Source: Ascidiaceihabitans sp034111945
GTDB taxonomy: Bacteria > Pseudomonadota > Alphaproteobacteria > Rhodobacterales > Rhodobacteraceae
Reading direction: 5' to 3'
Assembly (NCBI GenBank): GCA_047626725.1
Contig: JBLHSG010000022.1
Location: 5,034 to 69,033, forward strand
DNA: 64,000 nt
The position numbers were made by a program, and so were the translations under genes. The notes under the pieces are model-generated. The model did no database searches and was not told the origin of the DNA. It saw nothing but the letters and a program-made list of their open reading frames with translations. Position 1 is the first letter of the stretch. Every line of letters starts with the position of its first letter. Below, one piece after another: positions 44,477-52,828 of the stretch.

Positions 44477-44995
44477 TTATCCAGTTAGGCCTGCCGCCAA
44501 TACCGTCACAGCGCGACGGTTTTTAGCATAGCAGGCTTCTTCGCTACATATCTCGATCGGGCGTTCTTTGCCATAGCTGACGATTTGTAGACGGTTGGCT
44601 GGCACGCCTTTGGAAATCAGATAGCTGCGCGCGGCGTCTGCACGTTTGTTGCCAAGGCCGATGTTGTATTCGCGTGTGCCCTGCTCGTCTGCGTGGCCTT
44701 CGATGACGGCGGTGAAATCAGAGTTGGTCATCAACCAGACCGCTTGACCGTCTAATGTGGCTTGGCCCTGAGCAGTAAGGCTGGATTGATCGACTGAAAA
44801 TAACACGCGGTCGCCAACGGCTTGTTGGAAATACGCCGCCGAAGACGGATCATTGGCGCTGCCTGCGATGATGCCGCCGCCTGCGACTGAATTGGCGTCA
44901 GTTATACCACCATCGCCGCCAAAACGGTCAGGATTTGTACAGGCCGCGAGGGACAATGCGCCCACGATCAGGATTGCTTTGGTTGTCAGTTTCAT
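44477..44995 (-). CDS. pal: peptidoglycan-associated lipoprotein Pal
   Basis: This 172-residue outer-membrane lipoprotein has the lipobox LSLAACTN and an OmpA-like domain: VLFSVDQSSLTAQGQATLD, IEGHADEQGTREYNIGLG, NKRADAARSYLISKGV. It binds peptidoglycan and TolB. The start at 44995 gives a normal lipoprotein signal; the open frame runs six codons further up. The spacing to tolB is 95 bases. Confidence 0.96.
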   Translation of the reverse strand: MKLTTKAILIVGALSLAACTNPDRFGGDGGITDANSVAGGGIIAGSANDPSSAAYFQQAVGDRVLFSVDQSSLTAQGQATLDGQAVWLMTNSDFTAVIEGHADEQGTREYNIGLGNKRADAARSYLISKGVPANRLQIVSYGKERPIEICSEEACYAKNRRAVTVLAAGLTG

Positions 44996-45090
44996 AATGC
45001 TCTGCCTTGCCATTGTTCGTATTTTTACGATTTCATTTCGGTTTTATTAACATGTGCCGCGCGTCCTGTCATGACACAGCACATTTCATT

Positions 45091-46410
45091 TTATTTCTGC
45101 AGCGGCGACCAACTGGGATCAGACCCGCCATCGGGGGTTTGCACAGGTCGCAAATTACGCCCCGTGATGTCGACCGAATACAAGGATGACCGGCCAGACG
45201 CGCCTTGGGTTTCGCGGCTGAACATAATCACGCGGCCATTGGGCGACCATGTTGGACCTTCGTCAAGGAACGATGCCGTCAACAGCCGTTCTTCGGACCC
45301 GTCCAGACGCATGACGCCAATATGGAAACGGCCCTTGGATTGTTTGGTAAACGCGACCAGATCGCCGCGTGGTGACCAGACCGGCGTGCCATAACGGCCC
45401 TGACCAAAGGAAATCCGCTTGGCCTCTCCGCCGCTGGCGGACATGATGTACAGCTGTTGGTTGCCGGAACGATCGCTTTCGAACACGATCTTTGACCCAT
45501 CGGGGCTGTAGCTGGGCGACGTTTCGATCGACGGGGCCGATGTCAGGCGCGTGGTGGCCCCTGAATTGATGTCCATCGTGTAGATGTCGGTGTTGCTGCC
45601 GGTCGCTTGCGAATACACAACCGTCTGGCCGTTTGGCGAAAACCGTGGGGCAAAGCTGCTGGACCCTTGGGCGTTTTCCAACACGCGGCGCTGCACGGAC
45701 CCCACATCCAAAACATAGATGCGTGGAAAACCGGTTTCATACGATGTGTACAAAACGCGATCGCCTGTCGGGCTAAAGCGCGGGGCCAAAACGATTGACC
45801 GGCTGTCTGTCAGGTATTTCACACCCGCACCGTCATAATCCATCACGGCAAGGCGTTTTGCGCGTTTATTCTTTGGGCCGGTTTCAGACACGAACACAAC
45901 GCGGCTGTCAAAATACCCGCTTTCGCCTGTGATCCGGCTATAAACTGCGTCCGCGACCTTGTGCGCCATGCGACGCCAGCCTGCGGTTGTGCCCTGAAAC
46001 TGCAAGCCCTGGCCCAGTTCAGCGCCCGAAAAAATATCGTACAGTCGGAATTTCACTGTCACGTTATTGCCTGCGACATTGACCGCACCAACCACCAACG
46101 CCTGTGCATTGATCGCGCGCCAGTCGGCAAAATTCACCGCTGCGCCAAAATCCGACACGCCGCTGACAAAGGCAGACGCTGGAATTTCACGAAACAATCC
46201 GGTGCCCTGCAAATCCGCCGCAATCACCCGCGCCAGTTTTGCGCCCATGTCAGCACTGGCCCCGTTTTCGGGCACAAAGTTAGGGGTGGCAAACGGCAGG
46301 GGTTCAATCACGCCTTCGGTGATTTCGATCCGCAAAGGGCCGGATTGGGCAAGGCCTACGCTTACACTCAGAACCAAGGCCATTACGGCCGCCAAAAATC
46401 GTACCATCAT
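45091..46410 (-). CDS. tolB: Tol-Pal system periplasmic protein TolB
   Basis: This 439-residue protein has a signal peptide (to about GLAQ), an N-terminal TolB domain (FREIPASAFVSGV) and a six-blade beta-propeller of PD40 repeats (APRFSPTGDRVLYTSYETG, SPSYSPDGSKIVFESDRSG, PVWSPRGDLVAFTKQSKG). It interacts with Pal and TolA. The start ATG overlaps the tolA stop (ATGA); a second ATG follows at once. Confidence 0.97.
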   Translation of the reverse strand: MMVRFLAAVMALVLSVSVGLAQSGPLRIEITEGVIEPLPFATPNFVPENGASADMGAKLARVIAADLQGTGLFREIPASAFVSGVSDFGAAVNFADWRAINAQALVVGAVNVAGNNVTVKFRLYDIFSGAELGQGLQFQGTTAGWRRMAHKVADAVYSRITGESGYFDSRVVFVSETGPKNKRAKRLAVMDYDGAGVKYLTDSRSIVLAPRFSPTGDRVLYTSYETGFPRIYVLDVGSVQRRVLENAQGSSSFAPRFSPNGQTVVYSQATGSNTDIYTMDINSGATTRLTSAPSIETSPSYSPDGSKIVFESDRSGNQQLYIMSASGGEAKRISFGQGRYGTPVWSPRGDLVAFTKQSKGRFHIGVMRLDGSEERLLTASFLDEGPTWSPNGRVIMFSRETQGASGRSSLYSVDITGRNLRPVQTPDGGSDPSWSPLQK

Positions 46411-47528
46411 TTGATGCGCATCCTTTCAGGGTTGAACGTCATTTCAATGTCTTTCCACTGTCCGTATTTGTCACTTGGCAAATTGTAGCCCGCACCCGCA
46501 CAGCGAAGAATCGCGCGCCGTGCGGCCTCGAATGCTTGGTTTGCCGCCGATGAAGATCCGCCAGAACTGCCGATCATGCGAATTGAACCGCTGTTGGGTT
46601 TACCGTTTTGCGCCATTGAAACCGACACAACCACGGTGGTTTGCAAGGCTTCGGAGGACAACGACCCGACATTCCAGCAGCTTGAGACTGCCACGCGCAA
46701 CGCATCCTTTTCGCCCGCAGACAAGGGTGGTCCGCTGGGGGCTGCGGTTTCAGCCGGTTCAGCCAATGCAGCAGCAAGCGCGTCGTTAATTGCGTCGCTG
46801 GTGTCCGCAGGTTCGCTGACGGTTGGGGTGCTTGGTGTCTCGGGCGCGGGCTGGGTTTCAGCCTGTTGCACGGGTGGTTTGGGGCGGCGCGCAGGTGGGC
46901 GCACGGAGGTTTCCGGCGCACTGGCGGGCTCTTCGGCCTCGGTCACGATCTCGGTTGCGGTTTCTTCGGGGGCGGTGGCCTCTTGGGTCTCTTGATCGGT
47001 TTCGCCAGTTTCGCCCTGCTCTACTGCGTCTTGTTGCACAGGATCAGGCGCGGCTTCTGGATCGGGCAGCACGACGGGTTCTGGCGCGACACGCACAGAC
47101 GGGCGCGGCACGGGGCGGTCACTGATTTCTGGCACAGCCACGGCCACATCGGCGCTGGGTTGGTCCAAAACCGGGACGGTATCTGCAACGACTGTTTCTG
47201 GTGGCGGGGTTGTTTCGGGCGGTTCCGGTGTTGGATCAACCGTCGGGGTTGGCGCAACATCAGGGGCGTCTTGCGACACGGCGGTGTCCGCAGGTTGCGG
47301 CACCTCAACAGGGTCAGGGGCCACATCGGGCTGCACGGGCTGCGCCACATCGGTCGCGGATTGTGGGGATTGCTGGGCGGCGATCATCGCGGCAAATACC
47401 TCGCCCGAAATAACAGAAACCTCTGTCGCCTCGATCGGCAAGGGTTCGGCGCGAAACACGTTACCAACCAGCAGCCAGCCGATCAGCACCACGTGCCCTG
47501 TCCCTGATATGATCTGACCTGTGTTCAA
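46407..47528 (-). CDS. tolA: TolA-like energy-transducing protein (TTG start)
   Basis: This 373-residue protein has one N-terminal membrane helix (TGHVVLIGWLLVGNVF), a long Pro/Glu/Val/Thr-rich middle (about 50-270) and a compact C-terminal TolA/TonB-like domain (SAGEKDALRVAVSSCWNVG). The rigid middle spans the periplasm to reach TolB and Pal. The only start consistent with the helix is TTG at 47528; the frame is closed by the tolR stop at 47541. It overlaps tolB by 4 bases. Confidence 0.9.
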   Translation of the reverse strand: MNTGQIISGTGHVVLIGWLLVGNVFRAEPLPIEATEVSVISGEVFAAMIAAQQSPQSATDVAQPVQPDVAPDPVEVPQPADTAVSQDAPDVAPTPTVDPTPEPPETTPPPETVVADTVPVLDQPSADVAVAVPEISDRPVPRPSVRVAPEPVVLPDPEAAPDPVQQDAVEQGETGETDQETQEATAPEETATEIVTEAEEPASAPETSVRPPARRPKPPVQQAETQPAPETPSTPTVSEPADTSDAINDALAAALAEPAETAAPSGPPLSAGEKDALRVAVSSCWNVGSLSSEALQTTVVVSVSMAQNGKPNSGSIRMIGSSGGSSSAANQAFEAARRAILRCAGAGYNLPSDKYGQWKDIEMTFNPERMRIK

Positions 47529-47540
47529 AACACACCCGTT

Positions 47541-48014
47541 TTATTGATCTGAACCGTCAAGCGCGGGCCCACCGATGTCCGTCACCAAACCGATGTTGGA
47601 AAACCCGCCTGCATTCAACGCGCCCATGACTTGCATCACTTCGCTATAGGGCACCGCCCCGTCAGCACGCAGAAACACGCGGTCACTGTCACGTTCCGCC
47701 GCGATCGCACGCAAGCGCACAACCAGTTCGGCGCGCGGCGTTTCGGTGGTCTGGATCTGGATCGACCCTGCGGCGGTGATGGTAATTGTCAGCGGTTCTT
47801 CTTGATCCGCGGGCAACGCACCGGCGGATGTTTTTGGCAATTCAACCGGCACCCCCACTGTCGTCAAAGGCGCTGCGACCATAAAGATGATCAACAACAC
47901 CAACATCACGTCAACAAATGGCGTGACGTTGATTTCTGACATCGGACGCGCGCGGCCACCACGACGGCGACGGCGCGTTCCACCGGAGTCTTTTTGTGCG
48001 ACACCTGCCCCCAT
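47541..48014 (-). CDS. tolR: TolR proton-channel protein
   Basis: This 157-residue ExbD/TolR family protein has a basic N terminus with GTRRRRRGGRARP, then MSEINVTPFVDVMLVLLIIF, with the proton-path aspartate in the single helix (about residues 35-55). The C-terminal periplasmic domain ends with NIGLVTDIG. It partners TolQ. It starts 3 bases after the tolQ stop. Confidence 0.95.
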   Translation of the reverse strand: MGAGVAQKDSGGTRRRRRGGRARPMSEINVTPFVDVMLVLLIIFMVAAPLTTVGVPVELPKTSAGALPADQEEPLTITITAAGSIQIQTTETPRAELVVRLRAIAAERDSDRVFLRADGAVPYSEVMQVMGALNAGGFSNIGLVTDIGGPALDGSDQ

Positions 48015-48017
48015 GAC

Positions 48018-48713
48018 TTAGCCGTCCAACTGGCGACTAAGGATGGTGGCGAATTCGTCTGCAAAGGCTTCGTACCCGCCTAGAATGCGATCACTGTCAG
48101 CGTTCAGTTTGTTGTAAAACACAACCGCCGGGATCGCGGCCAATAGCCCCAAACCCGTCGCCAACAACGCCTCGGCAATGCCGGGGGCAACAACCGCGAG
48201 GTTGGTGTTTTGCTGTTCTGCGATTTCGATAAACGCGTTCATGATGCCGATAACCGTCCCGAACAGGCCGATAAACGGGGCCGTTGACCCGACAGTCGCC
48301 AAAACAGACAGGCCTTTTTCCAGCTTTTCTGCTTCTTTTGCGATGGCCACATCCATGGATCGATCGATGCGCGCGGTGGCCCCTGCGATCAAACCACCAT
48401 CATCACGGTGCGAACGACGCCATTCCATCATGCCGGATGCGAAAATCTTTTCCGCCTGCCCGTCCGGGTCAGCGCCAATTTGATCAAACAATCCATCCAG
48501 CGGTTCACCTGACCAGAATTTTTCATCAAACGCCGCCGCTTCACTGCGGGCAAGGCGATAACTGATCAACTTTTGAACAATAACCGACCACGACCAAAAG
48601 GACGCGACGATCAAAATGATCATGACGATTTTTACGGTGAGTGTTGCGCGTGCGAATAAGGCCCACATTGAGAAATCAATCTCATGCGCCAAGGCCAAGG
48701 TCTCTGCTTCCAT
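48018..48713 (-). CDS. tolQ: TolQ proton-channel protein
   Basis: This 231-residue MotA/TolQ/ExbB family protein has three membrane helices (about 20-40, 135-158, 170-195), with LSVLATVGSTAPFIGLFGTV and APGIAEALLATGLGLLAAIP forming the channel core. It drives TolA with the proton gradient. It is 97 bases after ybgC; that gap contains no gene. Confidence 0.96.
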   Translation of the reverse strand: MEAETLALAHEIDFSMWALFARATLTVKIVMIILIVASFWSWSVIVQKLISYRLARSEAAAFDEKFWSGEPLDGLFDQIGADPDGQAEKIFASGMMEWRRSHRDDGGLIAGATARIDRSMDVAIAKEAEKLEKGLSVLATVGSTAPFIGLFGTVIGIMNAFIEIAEQQNTNLAVVAPGIAEALLATGLGLLAAIPAVVFYNKLNADSDRILGGYEAFADEFATILSRQLDG

Positions 48714-48810
48714 TTGCCTGCTCTCGTTGCGGTCAGTTTTTCGACCATCATTACGACGTTAGTTATCGTAACATAACGGGGAAAGCCAACATTACCGCGT
48801 CACGGCTGTG

Positions 48811-49200
48811 TTATTTGGCAAACGATGCGCGGATTTCCGCAGGAAGGCGGGTTGGTTTGCCCGCGGTGGTCATGCAGGCGGCGGTGACCTTGGCGCGGAA
48901 AATCACCTTGCCGTTCAATTCGACGGTTTGGTCAAAAACCCAGCGCACTGTGCCTTTGGCGTAATGATCGGATTTAATGATCAACCGATCACCCAATCGC
49001 GCTGATCCCAGATAATCCGCCTCGACCCGCGTGACGGCAAACACGATGTCTTGTGCGCGCATGGCCAATTGATCGACGCCAAGCTGTTCGACAACTTCGG
49101 AACGTGCCCGTTCAATGAACCGCAGGTAGTTGGCGTAATAAACGATGCCTGCCATATCGGTGTCTTCGTAATAGACGGTGACGGGAAATTCGTGGGTCAT
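48811..49200 (-). CDS. ybgC: acyl-CoA thioesterase YbgC (Tol-Pal associated)
   Basis: This 129-residue hotdog-fold enzyme has the YbgC active-site block YYEDTDMAGIVYYANYLRF with catalytic Asp15. The usual histidine of the GVVYH motif is a tyrosine here (Tyr22). It hydrolyses short acyl-CoA or acts with phospholipid enzymes, and always sits by tolQ. Its ATG overlaps the upstream hypothetical gene by 4 bases. Confidence 0.93.
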   Translation of the reverse strand: MTHEFPVTVYYEDTDMAGIVYYANYLRFIERARSEVVEQLGVDQLAMRAQDIVFAVTRVEADYLGSARLGDRLIIKSDHYAKGTVRWVFDQTVELNGKVIFRAKVTAACMTTAGKPTRLPAEIRASFAK

Positions 49201-49838
49201 TGTAAGGCTCCTACCCGGGCGGCCAATCGCATCGCATGTGTCGTATCCTGCGAAACCGCAGGCAACACCGGATCGTAGGCGGCACGCATCAGCGCGCCGA
49301 TTTCGGGGCGCAGCACAACTGTTTCACCAGCGATGGCCAGCGGTGATTGATCCATAAACGCGACGTCCGACCACAGCAGCATCGACTGCACCACCTGTGA
49401 CAACGCCAAAGTATGCGCCGGTACGTCGCTTAGGTTTTTGTCCATGCGCAAGAACACAAATACGGCCTTGATCGCGCCCTGGTCATCAAACCGAAATACG
49501 CGGTACTGGTTGGCATCAACTGCTTTTAGGCGGCCCACCAACGGTTCAAGATCAGGCACCATATCGCCAAGGCGCGGCACCTCTAGCAGTTCGTCCCAAT
49601 CGCTGAAAAAGAACCACATGAAATTGCTGCCAAGTTCAACATCGCCGTCCATCATCTCGTGACCGGAAATCTGGCACACGGCCTCGACGGCACCTTTGAT
49701 CACCGACAGCGTTGCATCATCGACGCCAAAAACCACAGGCGCCAATGGCCGCCCCCACCGCGCAAAAGCAAAACTGCCATCACCACGGGTGAACAGTTTT
49801 TCAACGTCAGAAGGGTCCATTTTCATCTCGATTGTCAT
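49197..49838 (-). CDS. conserved hypothetical protein between ruvB and ybgC
   Basis: This 213-residue protein is not recognised. It has no signal peptide and no membrane helix. The centre contains the aromatic-rich GSNFMWFFFSDWDELLEVP, followed by an alpha/beta pattern with YRVFRFDDQGAIKAVFVFLRM. It is 12 bases upstream of ruvB's end and overlaps ybgC by 4 bases, so it is co-translated with the Tol system. Its place suggests an envelope or division role, but nothing in the sequence shows one. Confidence 0.8.
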   Translation of the reverse strand: MTIEMKMDPSDVEKLFTRGDGSFAFARWGRPLAPVVFGVDDATLSVIKGAVEAVCQISGHEMMDGDVELGSNFMWFFFSDWDELLEVPRLGDMVPDLEPLVGRLKAVDANQYRVFRFDDQGAIKAVFVFLRMDKNLSDVPAHTLALSQVVQSMLLWSDVAFMDQSPLAIAGETVVLRPEIGALMRAAYDPVLPAVSQDTTHAMRLAARVGALQ

Positions 49839-49850
49839 GTCGTTTCACAT

Positions 49851-50882
49851 CTATTCAAATAAATCGCCACGCGATTGCGGCGGGGCCATGCCCAAATGTA
49901 TCCAAGCCTTTTGCGCCAGCATCCGGCCGCGCGGGGTGCGTTGGATCAAACCTTGTTGCAACAAATAGGGTTCGATCACTTCTTCTAAGGCATCGCGGCT
50001 TTCGCTCAGCGCCGCACTTAGGGTTTCGATGCCCACAGGACCGCCCTGATAGTTTTCGGCGATCAATTTTAGATACCGGCGATCAGCACCGTCTAGACCC
50101 AAATGATCAACACCCAAACGCGTCAGCGCACTGTCAGCCAGCGCTTTGGTCACGCGCCCGTCACCTTCGACCACGGCAAAATCGACAACACGGCGCAGCA
50201 GTCGGCCAGCAATACGCGGCGTTCCACGGGCACGGCGGGCAATTTCGCGCGCGCCACCTTCGTCTGCGGGCGCACCTAATTTGCGGGCGTTGCGTTCTAC
50301 AATAATGAACAGCTCGTCTTCGGTATAAAATTCAAGGCGCGTCGGGATGCCAAAACGGTCCCGCAACGGCGTGGTCAACAAGCCCATCCGCGTCGTCGCA
50401 CCCACCAACGTGAATGGCTGCAATTCAATCCGCACCGTGCGCGCGGCAGGTCCTTCGCCGATCACCAAATCCAGTTCGAAATCTTCGAGGGCGGGATACA
50501 GCACTTCTTCGACTGCGGGGTTAAGGCGGTGAATTTCATCGATGAACAAAACATCGCGCGCCTCAAGATTGGTCAAGATCGCGGCCAGATCGCCAGCCTT
50601 GGCCAACACCGGCCCCGATGTCATGCGAAAGTTAACGCCCAATTCGCGTGCCATGATTTGCGCCAGCGTGGTTTTGCCCAAACCCGGGGGGCCGTGGAAC
50701 AGCGTGTGGTCCATCGCCTCGCCGCGCTGTTTGGCCGATTGGATGAACACCTTGAGGTTCGACCGCGCCGTGGCTTGGCCGACAAATTCATCCAACGCTT
50801 GCGGACGCAACGCGCGGTCAAAATCCTTGGCCGTGTCTTCGGGCTGTTCTTGTGGGCGCAATGTTGGGTCAGGTTCGATCAT
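49851..50882 (-). CDS. ruvB: Holliday junction branch migration helicase RuvB
   Basis: This 343-residue AAA+ motor has Walker A HGPPGLGKTTLAQIMA, Walker B VLFIDEIHRLNP, sensor GATTRMGLLTTPLRDRFG and a C-terminal winged helix. It drives branch migration with RuvA. The ATG at 50882 (MIEPDP) is preferred; a GTG at 50888 would add two residues. Confidence 0.97.
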   Translation of the reverse strand: MIEPDPTLRPQEQPEDTAKDFDRALRPQALDEFVGQATARSNLKVFIQSAKQRGEAMDHTLFHGPPGLGKTTLAQIMARELGVNFRMTSGPVLAKAGDLAAILTNLEARDVLFIDEIHRLNPAVEEVLYPALEDFELDLVIGEGPAARTVRIELQPFTLVGATTRMGLLTTPLRDRFGIPTRLEFYTEDELFIIVERNARKLGAPADEGGAREIARRARGTPRIAGRLLRRVVDFAVVEGDGRVTKALADSALTRLGVDHLGLDGADRRYLKLIAENYQGGPVGIETLSAALSESRDALEEVIEPYLLQQGLIQRTPRGRMLAQKAWIHLGMAPPQSRGDLFE

Positions 50883-50931
50883 AAGCACATCTATGTCGTA
50901 ACGCGGGGGGCTGTGCCAGAGGAAGCACCAC

Positions 50932-51585
50932 TTAACCCTTTGGCGCCAGCAATTTCAGGGAAGCACGAATAAGCACAGGCGTATCAGCGTCAGGGTTTTC
51001 GCCCGCCGCCTGCGCCACAGCGCCCGCCGCATCGCCCGGTCCATAGCCAAGGTTGCCCAGCGCCGACAATGCCTCGGCCTGCGCGGATACGTTTTGAATG
51101 ACCGGCGGGGCATCAGGCGTTTCGATGACTTCGGCGTCCGCGTCCCCCATGGCTTGGGCAATCGTACCCCCCATGGCCATAACCGACGGGGCCTTGTCTT
51201 TTAGATCCAGCACAACGCGCTGCGCCGTTTTTGGGCCGATACCTTTGGCGGCTTTGACCGAATTCCAATCGCCCAATGCAATCGCACGGCTCACACCATC
51301 AGTGCCCAGCGTGCCCAAAATCGCCAGCGACGCCTTGGCCCCGACCCCTTGCACAGACGTCAGCAAACGGTGCCATTCTTTTTCCGCCAAAGTCGGAAAG
51401 CCGTACATTTGCATCAAATCCTGGCGCACCACCAAATCGGTGAACAACGCGCAGACCTGCCCCACGCCCGGCAATCCGGCCATCGTGCGGTCCGATACAA
51501 AAACGATGTAGCCGACGCCGCGCACGTCGATCAAAACGTGATCGGTGCTGCGGTAATCGATGCGACCTGTGATTTTTCCGATCAT
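50932..51585 (-). CDS. ruvA: Holliday junction DNA-binding protein RuvA
   Basis: This 217-residue protein begins MIGKITGRIDY with the OB-fold domain I, then the two helix-hairpin-helix motifs (VQGVGAKASLAILGTLG and AKGIGPKTAQRVVLDLKD), and a flexible linker to domain III (NLGYGPGDAAGAV), which touches RuvB. The ATG overlaps the ruvC stop by 4 bases. Confidence 0.96.
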   Translation of the reverse strand: MIGKITGRIDYRSTDHVLIDVRGVGYIVFVSDRTMAGLPGVGQVCALFTDLVVRQDLMQMYGFPTLAEKEWHRLLTSVQGVGAKASLAILGTLGTDGVSRAIALGDWNSVKAAKGIGPKTAQRVVLDLKDKAPSVMAMGGTIAQAMGDADAEVIETPDAPPVIQNVSAQAEALSALGNLGYGPGDAAGAVAQAAGENPDADTPVLIRASLKLLAPKG

Positions 51586-52088
51586 GCGATGGCTTTCTTT
51601 AGGGCTTCGGCCAGACCGCTGGCGCCGCCGTGATGTGCGTGACAAATGGCGATCGCCAAAGCATCCGCCGCATCAGGGCCTGCAATCTTGACGCCGGGCA
51701 GTTGGATTTTGACCATATGTTCGACTTGTTTTTTATCGGCGTGGCCCACACCAACAACAGTTTTTTTGACTTTGTTGGGGGCGTATTCACCAACCGGCAG
51801 ACCCGCTTGGGCGGGCACCAACATTGCGATGCCGCGCGCTTGACCCAGTTTCAGGGTGCCCGCGCCGTCCTTGTTCACAAACGTCTGTTCAACAGCCGCC
51901 GTTTTTGGCCCGTAGGTATCAATGACATCCGTTAGGCCCCAGTACAGCGACAACAACCGCTGCGCCAAATCATCGCCCGTGGAATGCACAATGCCGTTTG
52001 CGACGTGACTTAACCGGGGTCCATCAGCGTCGATGATTCCCCAACCCATGTTTCTTAACCCCGGATCAATGCCCAAAACGCGCACCAT
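51582..52088 (-). CDS. ruvC: Holliday junction resolvase RuvC
   Basis: This 168-residue endonuclease has the first catalytic aspartate (Asp8) in VLGIDPGLRNMGW, the glutamate in AAVEQTFVNKDGAGTL and the late acidic pair in GPDAADALAIAICH. It cuts four-way junctions. GGAGCAG precedes the ATG. It is the promoter-proximal gene of the long minus-strand run. Confidence 0.97.
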   Translation of the reverse strand: MVRVLGIDPGLRNMGWGIIDADGPRLSHVANGIVHSTGDDLAQRLLSLYWGLTDVIDTYGPKTAAVEQTFVNKDGAGTLKLGQARGIAMLVPAQAGLPVGEYAPNKVKKTVVGVGHADKKQVEHMVKIQLPGVKIAGPDAADALAIAICHAHHGGASGLAEALKKAIA

Positions 52089-52440
52089 CTACTGCTCCAA
52101 CCTGATTTGTTGACTCTTTTTTTACTAAGTAGCACGAAACGCGAACATCCGCCAAGACCATTCGCATGTGGTGCCGTTATGCTGCATTGCAGCGCAAAAA
52201 CGACGCGCGGCATCCATAGGCGACCAAAACCACTCATTTGCGTCGTAAATCGACGGGGAATTGACGGTAATCCTGCCTCATTTTTGCCTTAGTTTACGGT
52301 GCGTTAACCTTGAATTTTCACCTATGCAATGAGTGCATATCGAACATGCAGAAACTGTGGTTGCTGAAATTTTGTGCACACCCTAAATGCCTCTCATCAA
52401 GACCGGACGATCCCGGCCAACATTCAAAAGGACTGCTACC
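52089..52440. other. divergent intergenic region between ruvC and the DUF1127 gene
   Basis: This 352-base gap should hold the promoters of ruvC (minus) and the DUF1127 gene (plus). On the plus strand CTTGAA at 52309-52314 resembles the -35 element of heat-shock sigma factor (RpoH) promoters, but no -10 at normal spacing is clear. A dyad TATGCA-5-TGCATA lies at 52323-52339, and a palindrome GCTGCATTGCAGC near 52181-52193. No open reading frame is convincing. Confidence 0.5.
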
Positions 52441-52650
52441 ATGGCAACTTTCACAACTAACCGCACCACATTCGGCACTGCCCCAGTAGCAGCCCGTATC
52501 TCCGCAACCGTACACGCCGTTGTTGACGCCGCCGTTTCCTGGAACGACGCACGCATGACACGCAACGCATTGTCCGCATTGTCCGCACGCGAACTCGAAG
52601 ACATCGGCCTGTCATACGCCGACATCGAAGCCGTTGCAGGCCGCCGCTAA
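52441..52650 (+). CDS. DUF1127 (YjiS-like) small protein
   Basis: This 69-residue protein ends with the DUF1127 helix-turn-helix-like motif: TRNALSALSARELEDIGLSYADIEAVA. The arginine-rich end and short size are typical. AAAGGA precedes the ATG at 52441, and the frame upstream to 52387 lacks a site. In Rhodobacter sphaeroides a DUF1127 protein (CcaF1) binds RNA and is co-transcribed with CcsR small RNAs. Here a similar hairpin follows the stop codon. Confidence 0.88.
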   Translation: MATFTTNRTTFGTAPVAARISATVHAVVDAAVSWNDARMTRNALSALSARELEDIGLSYADIEAVAGRR

Positions 52651-52671
52651 AGTTCGAAATAACAGTCGTTC

Positions 52672-52770
52672 TCAAACAAATTGATTGGCAACAACGTCCT
52701 CCCTCGGTGTTGTCGCTTTGTTTGAAAAGAAAAACCGCGCGAAGCCATTCAGGCTCGTGCGGTTTTTTTT
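52672..52770 (+). ncRNA. CcsR/cuckoo-like RNA element in the 3' region of the DUF1127 transcript
   Basis: A long hairpin forms here. The outer stem is a perfect 9 bp (TCAAACAAA at 52672-52680 with TTTGTTTGA at 52717-52725). After a small internal loop, an upper stem of 10 positions (52687-52696 with 52705-52714, one A-G mismatch, one wobble) holds an 8-base loop TCCTCCCT (52697-52704). As RNA the loop is an anti-Shine-Dalgarno sequence. A strong terminator follows after 5 bases. CcsR/cuckoo RNAs of alphaproteobacteria show CCUCCUCCC in hairpin loops and lie downstream of a DUF1127 gene. The fit is structural and positional; the loop motif is shorter than the canonical one. Confidence 0.6.
52731..52770 (+). 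terminator. strong rho-independent terminator of the DUF1127 transcript
   Basis: AAAACCGCGCGAAGCC pairs with GGCTCGTGCGGTTTT (one bulge, one wobble) around a 5-base loop, and the 3' arm runs into eight Ts (52763-52770). It is the clearest terminator in the window. Confidence 0.92.
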
Positions 52771-52828
52771 GTGTGTAGCGTTGGAAACTCGTTAAAACAG
52801 GGTTTGCAAAGATATGCCGCGACGCGCC

